Translations under genes and position numbers: made by a program
The notes under the pieces: model-generated
Told to the model about the DNA's origin: nothing
The model's database searches: none
Seen by the model: only the letters and a program-made list of their open reading frames with translations
Part shown: piece by piece, positions 1 through 8,434 of the stretch
How positions within the stretch are numbered: position 1 is the stretch's first letter
Layout: the number at the start of each line of letters is the position of its first letter
NCBI GenBank assembly: GCA_910576915.1
Contig: CAJTJT010000002.1
Location: 148,169-212,168, forward strand
Source of the DNA: an uncultured Elusimicrobiales bacterium
GTDB lineage: Bacteria > Elusimicrobiota > Elusimicrobia > Elusimicrobiales > Elusimicrobiaceae
Length of the DNA: 64,000 bases
Direction: 5' to 3'

Positions 1-617
1 GAACGCTGCTTGACTCTCTTTCCGCCTGGGAACATTCCGGCACGAATTTTTTGCGTACGCAAGGTATTACGCCGCCGGAAGGGCTGGATGAGAAATTAGT
101 CAAAATGTCGCTGATGGACGGTGCGCGCCTGTTAAAAGAAATGTTTTCCCTGCCGCAGGAGCCGGAAGAAATCCTGCGCCTGACGCTGGACCCGATCCGC
201 CGCCATTACTTTGAAGACATCCCCGCCAAACCCGGCGTGCCGGAAACCTTGCGTCATTTAAAAGCGCAAGGCGTTAAATTGTGCGTGGCTACGGCTTCGG
301 ACGGAGAGTTGGCTCGGGTGGCCCTGGCGCGCCTGGAACTGCTGGATTTATTTGATTTTGTGCTGACGTGCGACGAAGTGGGCGTGGGCAAACGCAGCCC
401 GGCCGTGTATGAAGAAGCGCTCCGCCGGTTGGGGACGGAAAAATCCCGCACGCTTGTGGCGGAAGACGCCCCGTATGCCCTGCAAACCGCCCGCCGCGCC
501 GGATTTATGACGGCCGGTGTGGCCGACCCGCACACGCTGCCCGAAGGGGCGCGGCAAATGCGCGCCGAGGCGGATTTTTACGTAGAAACTTTTTTAGAAG
601 GCGTGTATAAAAAATAA
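1..617 (+). CDS. HAD-family phosphatase, 5' end cut by window edge
   Basis: Haloacid dehalogenase superfamily hydrolase, probably a small-molecule phosphatase of the phosphoglycolate phosphatase or beta-phosphoglucomutase type. The frame is open from base 3 and reads TLLDS at once, which fits the end of HAD motif I (DxDGTLLDS); the nucleophile Asp therefore lies just outside the window. A TTG at 51 falls inside this open frame and is not the real start. Later signatures are a CVATASDGE segment (motif II Ser/Thr), a lysine in VGVGKRSP (motif III) and a VAEDAP acidic motif (motif IV, normally GDxxxD). The substrate cannot be told. Two terminators follow. Confidence 0.8.
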   Translation, partial: TLLDSLSAWEHSGTNFLRTQGITPPEGLDEKLVKMSLMDGARLLKEMFSLPQEPEEILRLTLDPIRRHYFEDIPAKPGVPETLRHLKAQGVKLCVATASDGELARVALARLELLDLFDFVLTCDEVGVGKRSPAVYEEALRRLGTEKSRTLVAEDAPYALQTARRAGFMTAGVADPHTLPEGARQMRAEADFYVETFLEGVYKK

Positions 618-631
618 ATTGATCGTTTTGT

Positions 632-656
632 AAGCCCCGCTTCGGCGGGGTTTTTT
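632..656 (+). terminator. Rho-independent terminator
   Basis: A GC stem (ccccgc/gcgggg) with a TTCG loop is followed by six T, 15 bases after the HAD gene. Confidence 0.9.
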
Positions 657-668
657 ATGTTTTGTAAA

Positions 669-697
669 CCCTCCGGTGCTGCCCGGAGGGCTTTTTT
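669..697 (+). terminator. Second tandem terminator
   Basis: The 8-bp stem ccctccgg/ccggaggg with a 6-base loop is followed by C and six T. It backs up the terminator just upstream. Confidence 0.8.
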
Positions 698-725
698 ATA
701 ACGCCAAACTAACCTTTTTTTATCT

Positions 726-770
726 TTGCGGGGGAAACATAAAACGGGTATAGTAAAGGGGTAGGCCTAC
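726..770 (+). promoter_or_regulatory. Promoter of the alcohol dehydrogenase with palindrome at the start site
   Basis: TTGCGG (726-731), a 17-base spacer and TATAGT (749-754). The perfect 10-bp palindrome GTAGGCCTAC at 761-770 sits where transcription should begin and could be an operator. Confidence 0.45.
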
Positions 771-793
771 TAAAATCAGGAGGGTAATAAGTT

Positions 794-2008
794 ATGTGGG
801 AAAAAGACATTAACATTAACGAAGTGCGCGAAATCCGCAGCCGGACGACCGTTTATTTCGGCGTGGGGGCGATTGCCAAAATCGCGGATATTTGCCAGGA
901 TTTGAAAGCCAAAGGGTTAGATAAAATTATCGTGATGACGGGCCGCGGCGCGTACAAAAAAACGGGCGCGTGGGACCACGTGGTAAAAGCGTTTGCCGAT
1001 AACGGCATTTCGTACGTCCATTACGACAAAGTAACCCCGAACCCGAATACCCACCACGTAAACGAAGCCGCCAAAATGGCCGCCGATTTCGGCGCCAAAG
1101 CAATGCTTGCCATCGGCGGCGGTTCCGCCATCGACGCGGGCAAAAGTGTGGCGATTTTGATGAAAAACCCCGGCAAAACCGCCGAAGAATTGTACGAATT
1201 TGCGTTTACGCCCACCGAAGCCGCGCCGATTATCGCCATTAACCTGACGCACGGCACCGGCTCCGAAGCCAACCGTTTTGCGGTGGTGACCATTGAAGAA
1301 AAAGATTTCAAACCTGCCATCGCTTACGATTGCATCTATCCGATGTATTCCATTGACGACCCGGCCCTGATGACCGGCCTGTCCGAAGACCAGACGCGCT
1401 ATGTATCCATCGACGCGGTCAACCACGTGGTGGAAGCCTCTACCACCAAGGCGACCTCGCCGTATGCGATTGATTTGGGTGTTTCCGTCGTTAAACTGGT
1501 GGCGGAATACCTGCCCGCCGCGTTGAAAGACCCGAAAGATTTGCAGGCGCGTTACTTCCTCGCGTATGCGGCTTTGATTGCCGGTATCAGCTTTGACAAC
1601 GGGCTCTTGCACTACACGCACGCGTTGGAGCACCCGCTTTCCGGCGTGAACCCGAATTTGACGCACGGGTTGGGCCTTGCGATGCTGCTGCCTGCCGTCA
1701 TCAAAAACATTTACAAAGCCAAACCCGCCACCTTGGCCGACCTGCTTGCGCCGATTGTGCCCGATTTGACGGGCTGCCCGTGCGAAGCCGACAAAGTGGC
1801 CGCGGGCGTGGAAAAGTGGCTGTTCTCCGTCGGCTCCACGCATAAACTGGAGGACGAAGGCTTTAAAGCGTCCGACGTGGATAAACTGGTGGAGCTGGCG
1901 TTTAACACGCCGTCTTTGGGCGGACTGTTGTCTATCGCACCGACCGAAGCCACCAAAGATGCGGTCCGCGCGATTTACACCGAATCGCTCAAACCGTATA
2001 CCAAATAA
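794..2008 (+). CDS. Iron-containing alcohol dehydrogenase
   Basis: NAD(P)-dependent group III alcohol dehydrogenase, cytoplasmic, interconverting an aldehyde or ketone and an alcohol; in a fermenter it is likely used to dispose of reducing equivalents. The N-terminal half is a dinucleotide-binding domain with the family motif GGGSAIDAGK. The C-terminal half is helical and carries the metal ligands: Asp and His in the SIDAVNHVVE segment, and two His in HYTHALEHPLSG and NLTHGLG. The 404-residue length is normal for the family. An AGGAGGG ribosome site precedes the ATG. The gene stands alone between its own promoter and a terminator. The exact substrate is not predictable from sequence. Confidence 0.9.
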   Translation: MWEKDININEVREIRSRTTVYFGVGAIAKIADICQDLKAKGLDKIIVMTGRGAYKKTGAWDHVVKAFADNGISYVHYDKVTPNPNTHHVNEAAKMAADFGAKAMLAIGGGSAIDAGKSVAILMKNPGKTAEELYEFAFTPTEAAPIIAINLTHGTGSEANRFAVVTIEEKDFKPAIAYDCIYPMYSIDDPALMTGLSEDQTRYVSIDAVNHVVEASTTKATSPYAIDLGVSVVKLVAEYLPAALKDPKDLQARYFLAYAALIAGISFDNGLLHYTHALEHPLSGVNPNLTHGLGLAMLLPAVIKNIYKAKPATLADLLAPIVPDLTGCPCEADKVAAGVEKWLFSVGSTHKLEDEGFKASDVDKLVELAFNTPSLGGLLSIAPTEATKDAVRAIYTESLKPYTK

Positions 2009-2023
2009 GCTGTTTTGCCGTTG

Positions 2024-2054
2024 AAAAAGCCCCGCTTTCCGGCGGGGCTTTTTT
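2024..2054 (+). terminator. Rho-independent terminator
   Basis: The stem gccccgc/gcggggc with a short loop is followed by six T. Confidence 0.9.
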
Positions 2055-2101
2055 GTGTATATGGCTTGTGCGTTTATATTTTTTCATTTTGCGAACGCAG
2101 C

Positions 2102-2154
2102 TTGACAAAAAAGTTATTATAGTTCTATAATTCCAGTATAATGGAATTATAGAA
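2102..2154 (+). promoter_or_regulatory. Promoter and ArsR-type operator
   Basis: A consensus promoter: TTGACA (2102-2107), 18-base spacer, TATAAT (2126-2131). Over it lies a perfect 13-bp inverted repeat, TTCTATAATTCCA at 2123-2135 and TGGAATTATAGAA at 2142-2154, with a 6-base centre. The operator covers the -10 box and reaches the ribosome site, so a bound repressor would block the operon. Autoregulation by the ArsR protein encoded next is the simplest reading. Confidence 0.85.
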
Positions 2155-2167
2155 GGAGCGTTTGAAT

Positions 2168-2479
2168 ATGAAAATAGAAAAGTATGTAACAATCTTTGAA
2201 GCATTGGCGCAAGCATCCCGATTGAAAATTTTTCGTTTGTTAGTCAAAGCGGGGCCGGACGGTATTTGTCCGTGTGAGCTGGCGGAACGTTTAAAAATGC
2301 CGCGTAATACGCTGTCTTTTCATTTGGCGTTGCTGACGCAGGCGGGGTTGTGCTGTTCGGAACGAAAAGGAAAAAATTTATTCTATCGGGCACAGTGCGG
2401 CGCAGTGGCGGACGCGGCGGAATTTTTGTTAAAAGACTGCTGTGGATGTAATATGCCGCAGGAGGTAAGCCATGTTTGA
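2168..2479 (+). CDS. ArsR/SmtB-family metalloregulatory repressor
   Basis: Small winged-helix repressor that leaves DNA on binding a metal or metalloid. The ATG at 2168 is chosen because AGAAGGAG lies 9 bases upstream; a TTG at 2162 is too close to it. The 103-residue chain has the family helix-turn-helix (AERLKMPRNTLSFHLALLTQAGL). Cysteines are plentiful: CPC near residue 35, a CC pair in the wing and CCGC at the C terminus, suggesting thiol ligation of As(III), Sb(III) or a soft metal. The gene overlaps the permease gene by 8 bases, and a perfect palindrome covers its promoter. Confidence 0.88.
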   Translation: MKIEKYVTIFEALAQASRLKIFRLLVKAGPDGICPCELAERLKMPRNTLSFHLALLTQAGLCCSERKGKNLFYRAQCGAVADAAEFLLKDCCGCNMPQEVSHV

Positions 2480-3464
2480 TATGTTTACCCACTTTGCCGA
2501 TAGGGGCATTGCTCTGTTGGGTGTTTCAAAAACAACTGCGTTCGGCGCGGCCGTGCATTTCTTTTTGGAAGATTTTACAAAAATCATTGTTTTAATTTAC
2601 GTGTTGATTTTTACGGTTTCGTTATTCCGCTCCCAGTTGTCGGCGGAGAAAGTGAAAGCGTATTTAAGCGGTAAAAGCCGTTGGTACGGATATGTACTGG
2701 CTGTTGTGTTGGGGATTGTAACTCCTTTTTGTTCTTGTTCGTCTATTCCTCTGTTCGTCGGGTTTTTGGCGGCGGGTATTCCCTTTGGCGTGACAATGGC
2801 TTTTCTGATTTCTTCTCCGCTGGTGAGTGAAATCGCTGCGGTGTTATTGGTCGGAACGCCGGGCGCGGGGTGGTTGGCGGCGGGGATATATGTACTGTCC
2901 GGCTGTTTAATTTCCGTACTGGGCGGTTATTTGTGTGACCGGCTTCGGTTGGTCAGGTGGATTCAGCCGGATTCTTTCCTGCCGGAGAAAAAATCATCTC
3001 CGTGCCGCTGCTGCGGCTGCGGCAAAGAGCGAAAAAGCCGGATATCCCGGATAAAAGAATTATTAAAATATGCGCACTCCTACGCTTGGAATACGCTTCG
3101 TGAACTGTTTTGGTATATTTTAGCGGGTTTGTTGGTGGGGGCTTTTATTCACGGTTATATTCCTCAGGCATTTTTTGCCGAATGGCTGGGGCGCGGAAAC
3201 TGGTATGCGGTACCTTTGGCTTCTGTGGCGGGGGCGCCTTTGTATGCCAGCCATGCGGGAGTGATTCCGGTAATCCAATCGTTACTGGGCAAAGGGGTTC
3301 CGTTGGGGACGGCACTCGTTTTATTAATGAGCATTACGGCCCTTTCGTTGCCGGAAATGATTATGCTCAACCGTGTATTAAAATGGAAATTAATCGGTTG
3401 GTTTTGCGGTTTTTTAATATTGTCTTTTATAATAACGGGTTATTTATTGAATATGTTAATTTAA
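2472..3464 (+). CDS. ArsP/YraQ-type efflux permease
   Basis: Integral membrane permease of the DUF318 family (ArsP, YraQ and the SO_0444 group), which exports organoarsenicals or metal ions. About eight hydrophobic segments are visible in 330 residues. The hallmark TPFCSCSSIP motif lies near residue 80, with repeat symmetry later at AGAPLYASHAGVIP. A cytoplasmic loop near residues 177-185 holds a cysteine cluster (CRCCGCG) that could hand a thiophilic ion to the channel. Translation is coupled to arsR (overlap 2472-2479) with its own AGGAGG site. The context supports metalloid or soft-metal resistance; whether the ion is methylarsenite, copper or another is open. Confidence 0.8.
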   Translation: MFDMFTHFADRGIALLGVSKTTAFGAAVHFFLEDFTKIIVLIYVLIFTVSLFRSQLSAEKVKAYLSGKSRWYGYVLAVVLGIVTPFCSCSSIPLFVGFLAAGIPFGVTMAFLISSPLVSEIAAVLLVGTPGAGWLAAGIYVLSGCLISVLGGYLCDRLRLVRWIQPDSFLPEKKSSPCRCCGCGKERKSRISRIKELLKYAHSYAWNTLRELFWYILAGLLVGAFIHGYIPQAFFAEWLGRGNWYAVPLASVAGAPLYASHAGVIPVIQSLLGKGVPLGTALVLLMSITALSLPEMIMLNRVLKWKLIGWFCGFLILSFIITGYLLNMLI

Positions 3465-3468
3465 ATTA

Positions 3469-3496
3469 CGCCCCGCTTTCCGGCGGGGCTTTTTTG
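3469..3496 (+). terminator. Rho-independent terminator
   Basis: The stem gccccgc/gcggggc is followed by a T run that ends the arsR operon. Confidence 0.9.
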
Positions 3497-3497
3497 T

Positions 3498-3509
3498 TAT
3501 ACTGTAGCT
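3498..3509 (+). promoter_or_regulatory. -10 box directly before the next start codon
   Basis: TATACT at 3498-3503 is followed by exactly 6 bases and then ATG at 3510. There is no room for a ribosome site after transcription start, so a leaderless mRNA is predicted. No clear -35 is visible, as that position falls in the terminator. Confidence 0.5.
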
Positions 3510-4088
3510 ATGGAAACAATATTTTCAATAGGAATTTTTGCCGTCCCCGCGGTATTTTTAGTGTGCGGGGGAATATGCTATTTGCTTTCTCATAAAAGCG
3601 ACGCATTTATCAGCGGAACTATTTGGTGTTTTGTGTGCGCTTTTATCAGTTCGTTTTTTGCGGTAAAAAAGATTTTAGAAGCCGCTTCGGTGGAATTTGC
3701 CGGCGTTATTTTGTGCGCCGCCGGAGGTGTGGCGGTATACCTGGAAAGCCGTTTTTTTAGACGCGCAATTATAGTAAACGGAGTGGTAACCTCTTATGAA
3801 AGCAAAGAGATAAAGACAAACGCCGCTTACGCTTCCACCTCCAAAACCGTTTATGCGCCCGTTGTGCAATTTGAATTCAACGGCGAACAGCGGTATGTAA
3901 CAGGGCGCAGTTTCTCCGCCGAAAAACCAAGGACGGGTACGGTAATGCAAGTGGGAATAGACCCTCAGAATATTTATGACGCGCGGTTGTATTCAAAAGC
4001 GGGGTATGGGGTGGCCAGCGCTTTGTTATGGCTGGGGATAATTTTGTTGGTGTTGTCGGCGGCGATGCGCCTGACGGGGAAGTATTAA
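3510..4088 (+). CDS. DUF3592-type membrane protein
   Basis: A 192-residue membrane protein with three N-terminal hydrophobic helices (about residues 5-25, 32-52, 58-75), a soluble beta-rich middle and one C-terminal helix. The middle segment (GVVTSYES, then YAPVVQFEFNGEQRYV and VMQVGIDPQNIYDA) matches the DUF3592 pattern, a domain of unknown function. No Shine-Dalgarno sequence precedes the ATG; a -10 box lies 6 bases upstream. Its 3' end overlaps the convergent helicase gene by 4 bases. Confidence 0.7.
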   Translation: METIFSIGIFAVPAVFLVCGGICYLLSHKSDAFISGTIWCFVCAFISSFFAVKKILEAASVEFAGVILCAAGGVAVYLESRFFRRAIIVNGVVTSYESKEIKTNAAYASTSKTVYAPVVQFEFNGEQRYVTGRSFSAEKPRTGTVMQVGIDPQNIYDARLYSKAGYGVASALLWLGIILLVLSAAMRLTGKY

Positions 4089-5398
4089 TTTAGCACGCGG
4101 TTGCCGCGGACGTATTCGAAGAATTGCTTTACGCGCGCATCGCACAAAACGTCGCGCACCATAATATCTTTTTTAAGGTGTACTCCGGCGAGCGTGCGGC
4201 AGCGGCTGAGCGCTACGTACGTTTGCCCCGGGGCGAATGCTCCGCGGCCGATATCCAAATAAATGTTGTCAAACGTCAGCCCCTGCGATTTGTGAATCGT
4301 AATCGCCCACGCCAGTTTCAGCGGGTACTGTTTGAAAAATCCTTTTACGCTTGGTTCCAGCTTTTGCGTAAGCGGGTTAAATTCGTATTTTACGTCTTCC
4401 CACACGTGCGGCTCCACCTTATACACGCAGCCTTTTAATTCCACTTTAATGAAATCCGGCCCCAGGTCGTAGACGGTGCCGATGTCCCCGTTTACCCAGT
4501 CGTCATCGTTGACGAGCATCATAATTTTGGCGCCTTTTTTGAGTTTTAACACCTGTTCGGCCGGGGTCGTTTTCTTTTGAAAACTCTCGTCCGCCGCCGC
4601 GTTGTACGTAAATTCTTCGCCGGGGAGCATGGATAAATAATGCAGGTTGCGCCACGCGGCCTCGCGGTTGGTGGGAGCCAGAATAATGCAGTTTTCGAAT
4701 TTCTCGGGCAGTTCAAACGTTTTGCGCGTATTTAAAAGTGCGTCCAGTTCCGGCTGGGTGACGCGTCCCTCGCGGATGAGGTTTAACAATCGCGCAAAAT
4801 CCGGGTCCGCTTTTTGGCGGAAGATACGCCTGAGTTCAAATACTTCCGTCGGCAGGCGGCGCAGGACGTGCGCTTCAAAAAAATACGGGCTGGGATAAAC
4901 CTGCCGGAAATAGTCAAACAGTCCGCCGGAGGCCTGCTCTTCCACGGGCGGCAGTTGGAATAAATCCCCAAACAATACGATTTTTTTGCCGCCGAAAGGT
5001 TCGTCCGAATGGGTGGAGATTTGGAGGATGTGGTCAATCGCGTCCAGTAAATCGGCGCGGAGCATGGACGCTTCATCAATAATAATGGTGTCCACCGCGT
5101 CGACGGTTTTGCGCGGAAGCCGTTTTAAATTGCTTTTATCCAACAAGTTGCCCGGCTTTAAATGGAAAAACGAGTGCACGGTCTGCCCGCGCACGTTGAT
5201 GGCCGCCAGGCCCGTTGTGGCCAGCACAACGGTGTTTTGGCCCGAGTGTTCGGCAAAATACCTAAGCAGCGTAGTTTTACCCGTGCCCGCGCGGCCCGTT
5301 ATAAAAATAAGCGGTTTAATGGGCGGCTGGGCTTCCAGTAAGGCGAGCGCGTCTTTAAATTCGTCGGTTAAAATGACGGGGGATTCGTTGGCGGACAT
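4085..5398 (-). CDS. Pif1/RecD-like SF1B DNA helicase
   Basis: ATP-dependent 5'-3' DNA helicase of the Pif1-like group. Visible motifs in order: Walker A GRAGTGKTTLL near residue 35, a TGLAAINVRGQTVHSFF segment (motif Ia), Walker B IIIDEASML near residue 110, motif III LFGDLFQLPPV near residue 145, and motifs V/VI near the C terminus (WAITIHKSQGLTFD and YVALSRCRTLAG). At 437 residues it is a compact helicase core without an added domain. The start codon is 6 bases downstream of a TATAAT on the same strand. Likely roles are genome maintenance at G4 structures or recombination intermediates; it is not part of an operon here. Confidence 0.88.
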   Translation of the reverse strand: MSANESPVILTDEFKDALALLEAQPPIKPLIFITGRAGTGKTTLLRYFAEHSGQNTVVLATTGLAAINVRGQTVHSFFHLKPGNLLDKSNLKRLPRKTVDAVDTIIIDEASMLRADLLDAIDHILQISTHSDEPFGGKKIVLFGDLFQLPPVEEQASGGLFDYFRQVYPSPYFFEAHVLRRLPTEVFELRRIFRQKADPDFARLLNLIREGRVTQPELDALLNTRKTFELPEKFENCIILAPTNREAAWRNLHYLSMLPGEEFTYNAAADESFQKKTTPAEQVLKLKKGAKIMMLVNDDDWVNGDIGTVYDLGPDFIKVELKGCVYKVEPHVWEDVKYEFNPLTQKLEPSVKGFFKQYPLKLAWAITIHKSQGLTFDNIYLDIGRGAFAPGQTYVALSRCRTLAGVHLKKDIMVRDVLCDARVKQFFEYVRGNRVLN

Positions 5399-5410
5399 AT
5401 TTTAATTATA
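5399..5410 (-). promoter_or_regulatory. -10 box of the helicase gene, leaderless geometry
   Basis: On the minus strand TATAAT (5410-5405) is followed by six bases and then the ATG at 5398. No ribosome site fits in between. Confidence 0.55.
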
Positions 5411-5461
5411 GCAATTAGGGATATAATCTTTTTTATTTGGGCGGCGGCGGTTGATTTTCTC

Positions 5462-5473
5462 TATAATATACCT
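5462..5473 (+). promoter_or_regulatory. -10 box of the ZIP transporter gene, leaderless geometry
   Basis: TATAAT (5462-5467), six bases, then ATG at 5474. It is divergent from the helicase promoter, which has the same geometry. Confidence 0.55.
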
Positions 5474-6247
5474 ATGGAACATACGGTGCTTGTTGCGTTA
5501 TTTTTAAGTTTTTTGGCCGGGGCCGCCACTTCGGTGGGCGGACTCCTTGCGTTTGTCATTAAGCGGGAAAATTTGTCGGTCCTTTCCCTGGGGCTCGGCT
5601 TTTCGGCCGGGGTGATGTTGTATGTGTCGTTTATGGAGATTCTGCCGCAGGCCTCCCAGTCCCTGGTCGGCGTATACGGGGATAAGCCCGGCGAGTGGTT
5701 CAGCACGGGGATTTTTTTCGGCGGGATTGTGGTCGCCTGGCTGATTGATACGCTTTTGCCGTCCCACCATGTGGAAGAACACACGCTGGACCAGTCCGCC
5801 AAATTAAAACATTTGGGGTTGTTTACCGCGCTTGCGCTCGCCATTCACAATTTCCCGGAGGGGCTCGCCACGTTTATGGCGTCCATGAAAGACGCCACCC
5901 TCGGCGTTTCGATTGCCGTGGCGGTGGCCATTCACAACATCCCGGAAGGGGTGGCCGTCGCACTGCCCGTTTATCATTCCACGGGCTCCCGCTCCAAAGC
6001 GTTTTGGTACAGCGCGCTTTCCGGCATGGCCGAGCCGGTGGGGGCCGTAATCGGATTTTTTGTATTGCGCTCCGTATTGGGCGATGCGTCGTTTGGCGTG
6101 ATGTTTGCGCTCATCGCGGGGATTATGACGTACATTTCCTTGGACGAACTTTTGCCCACCGCGCACGAATATGGCGACGGACATAAAGTGATTTGGGGTG
6201 TTGTCGGCGGGATGATGGTGATGGCGCTTTCTCTTCTTCTCTTTTAA
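5474..6247 (+). CDS. zupT: ZIP-family divalent metal transporter (ZupT-like)
   Basis: Inner-membrane importer of zinc and related divalent ions. The 257 residues hold about eight hydrophobic helices. The two ion-coordinating motifs of bacterial ZupT are present: HNFPEG in helix IV (near residue 124) and HNIPEG in helix V (near residue 155). A histidine-containing loop (LPSHHVEEH) precedes helix IV. Length and motifs are typical. Monocistronic, with its own -10 box and a shared terminator. Confidence 0.9.
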   Translation: MEHTVLVALFLSFLAGAATSVGGLLAFVIKRENLSVLSLGLGFSAGVMLYVSFMEILPQASQSLVGVYGDKPGEWFSTGIFFGGIVVAWLIDTLLPSHHVEEHTLDQSAKLKHLGLFTALALAIHNFPEGLATFMASMKDATLGVSIAVAVAIHNIPEGVAVALPVYHSTGSRSKAFWYSALSGMAEPVGAVIGFFVLRSVLGDASFGVMFALIAGIMTYISLDELLPTAHEYGDGHKVIWGVVGGMMVMALSLLLF

Positions 6248-6250
6248 CAA

Positions 6251-6281
6251 AAAAAGCTCCCGTTTGCGCGGGAGCTTTTTT
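6251..6281. terminator. Bidirectional terminator
   Basis: The stem agctcccg/cgggagct is flanked by A6 on the left and T6 on the right, serving zupT (+) and the gene at 6296-7054 (-). Confidence 0.9.
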
Positions 6282-6295
6282 ATCCTTGGATTACC

Positions 6296-7054
6296 TTAAA
6301 AAATCAGCGGCGCAAGCCAGAACGAAATAATCATGCCCAGCGAATAGCTGGTTACATTCATGGTTACGCTCAGTGTAAGTGCGTCTTTCATGGGCATTTT
6401 GCGCGGGTTCATCAGGCGGATGATGAGCGCTTCGGCCAGCAGGCAGAACAGCCACAAGAGGGCCGTTTCTTTTACGAACTGGACGAAAATCACCCACGCG
6501 GCGGCGGTTGACAAAACATTGCCCACGGCCACACTGTAGAGCACAGTAAAGGGTTTCTGGGCGTAGATTAAATAGGCCAGGGCGGCCAGCATTTCCAGCG
6601 TTAAAATGATAAGGAGCGACACCCAAGCGTCGGTACGCGTCCAGGACGCGGTGCCGGGGATAACTTCCGTGGGCTCCACGGTTAAAGAGTCTTCGTTTAC
6701 ATATACGTTAAAGCGGGAGCGCAGGGAATCGGGCGCGGGGAAAATGTTGCTTTCGCGTTTGGTGCCGTCCGTAAACGCGATAATCAGTTTTTGGAAATTG
6801 TCGTATTCGTACGCCACGGAAATGCACGCGCCCGCGCCGCAGTACAATTTTTGGATGCCGTAGTACCCCAAAGGCGCGCTTTGGATGCACTGGTTGTCGG
6901 CGCATTGGATTTGCTCGCTGTGCAGCGGGTCGATAAGCGGTTTGGCCTGGGTGTTGTAGATGAAGGAGAATTCCATCTCAGGCTTGGGCGAAACGTTGGC
7001 CCACAAAGGCGAAAACGCGCAAAAAAGTAATATAAAAGCCAATAATTTTTTCAT
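6296..7054 (-). CDS. Exported membrane protein of unknown function
   Basis: I do not recognise this 252-residue protein. A signal peptide (residues 1-19, ending LWA) leads a periplasmic domain of about 120 residues with four Cys (QCADNQCIQ and YCGAGAC), likely disulfide-bonded. About four transmembrane helices follow at residues 140-250. The periplasmic part has beta-type sequence with an Asn/Asp-rich EDSLTVEPTEV segment. Monocistronic; the ribosome site is weak. Confidence 0.65.
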   Translation of the reverse strand: MKKLLAFILLFCAFSPLWANVSPKPEMEFSFIYNTQAKPLIDPLHSEQIQCADNQCIQSAPLGYYGIQKLYCGAGACISVAYEYDNFQKLIIAFTDGTKRESNIFPAPDSLRSRFNVYVNEDSLTVEPTEVIPGTASWTRTDAWVSLLIILTLEMLAALAYLIYAQKPFTVLYSVAVGNVLSTAAAWVIFVQFVKETALLWLFCLLAEALIIRLMNPRKMPMKDALTLSVTMNVTSYSLGMIISFWLAPLIF

Positions 7055-7115
7055 TTTTTTACCCGGTATTCTTTATTTGGTATTATAACATTATAAGAGT
7101 GAAGGGGGAATGGAA

Positions 7116-8321
7116 ATGTTTTTGACCAAAACGCAAAACGAAAAATATGCCGACGTTATGATTTGGGCCCTGCAAACGGCCCGCCGCAACGGCAAATTTA
7201 AAAAGTACGATTCCGTACTGCTCCGCACCGACTTGGCGGCTCTGCCGCTGGCGGAAGCCGTCTATAAAAAATTAATCGCCGCGCGCTTTAACGTCATCAC
7301 GCGCTTAAACGCGCCGGAAGCATTTTCCAAAGCGTTTTATACAAACGCGGATGACAAACAGCTTGCGTTCGTAGCCCCCGGGGAAACAGAATTCCAGGGG
7401 GGGATTAACGGACTGATTTCGCTTCGCGCGCCGGAAGATTTGACGCATTTAAAAGACGTAAATCCCGCCCGTATCGCCAAAAGTGCGGTGGCGCATAAAC
7501 CCTTGCGCGAAATTTTGGACGTGCGCGAACAGCAGGGGCTCTTTTCCTGGACGCTGTGCAATTATCCGACGGAAGAACTTGCCAAACGCGCCGGGCTGTC
7601 CGTTAAAGAATACGCAAACCAAATTGCGCGTGCGTGCTTTTTGAACGAAAAAGACCCCGTCCAAAAATGGAAAGAAGTAACCAGGCAGATTACCGAAATC
7701 GGCGCGTGGCTGTCTTCGCTTCCGATTGAAACGTTGCGCGTGGAATCCGCGCATATGGATTTTGAAGTACTGCTCGGCGAAAAACGCAAATTTATTGCGG
7801 GCGGCGGGTGCAATGTGCCGTCTTTCGAAATTTTCACGTCGCCCGACTGGCGCGGTACGCGCGGCGTATATTTTGCCGATTTGTCCTCTTACAGAAGCGG
7901 CAATTACGTGCGCGGCGTAAAACTGGAATTTAAAAACGGGCGCGCCGTAAAAGCGGATGCCGAACAGGGCTGCGAATTTGTACGCAAAATGCTGGCGATG
8001 GACCGCGGTGCGGCGCAAATCGGCGAGTTCTCGCTGACGGACCGCCGGTTTTCCAAAATCACCAAATTTATGGCCGATATTCTGTATGATGAAAACTTCG
8101 GCGGCAAATACGGCAACTGCCACGTGGCCGTGGGCGCAAGCTATGCCGATACGTATGCCGGCCCGCAGAGCGAGTTGGATAAAAAACTCAAAGAAAAGCT
8201 CGGTTTTAACGATTCTTCCCTGCACTGGGATTTAATTAATACCGAAGACAAAACCGTCACCGCCCGCTTGAAAGACGGTTCCACCCGCGTGGTGTACGAA
8301 AAGGGCCAGTTTAACTACTAG
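7116..8321 (+). CDS. M29-family metallo-aminopeptidase (AmpT/PepS-like)
   Basis: Cytoplasmic metal-dependent aminopeptidase of the thermophilic M29 family. The ATG at 7116 is preferred over 7110 because GAAGGGGG ends 7 bases before it. Predicted metal ligands appear in the family order: Glu in NVPSFEIFTSPD, Glu in IGEFSLTD, His and Tyr in NCHVAVGASYADTYAG, and His/Asp in LHWDL near the C terminus. The size (about 401 residues) is typical. A 7-bp hairpin follows. Likely role: peptide catabolism for amino-acid fermentation. Confidence 0.9.
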   Translation: MFLTKTQNEKYADVMIWALQTARRNGKFKKYDSVLLRTDLAALPLAEAVYKKLIAARFNVITRLNAPEAFSKAFYTNADDKQLAFVAPGETEFQGGINGLISLRAPEDLTHLKDVNPARIAKSAVAHKPLREILDVREQQGLFSWTLCNYPTEELAKRAGLSVKEYANQIARACFLNEKDPVQKWKEVTRQITEIGAWLSSLPIETLRVESAHMDFEVLLGEKRKFIAGGGCNVPSFEIFTSPDWRGTRGVYFADLSSYRSGNYVRGVKLEFKNGRAVKADAEQGCEFVRKMLAMDRGAAQIGEFSLTDRRFSKITKFMADILYDENFGGKYGNCHVAVGASYADTYAGPQSELDKKLKEKLGFNDSSLHWDLINTEDKTVTARLKDGSTRVVYEKGQFNY

Positions 8322-8331
8322 GGCCCAGGCG

Positions 8332-8361
8332 GGGCCTATAAGAAAGTAGGTCTTTAGGCCC
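8332..8361 (+). terminator. Hairpin after the aminopeptidase gene
   Basis: A 7-bp perfect stem (gggccta/taggccc). There is no T run, so termination activity is uncertain. Confidence 0.4.
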
Positions 8362-8434
8362 TTGTTACGGACAGCTTGATTTATTACACTAAATACAGAA
8401 GCAAAGAATTTTTGCATAACACAAGGAGACGGAT

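Noticed and set aside
917..1843. A 308-residue minus-strand frame inside the alcohol dehydrogenase gene
   Set aside because: Low-complexity Gly/Arg/Val-rich translation opposite a well supported gene.
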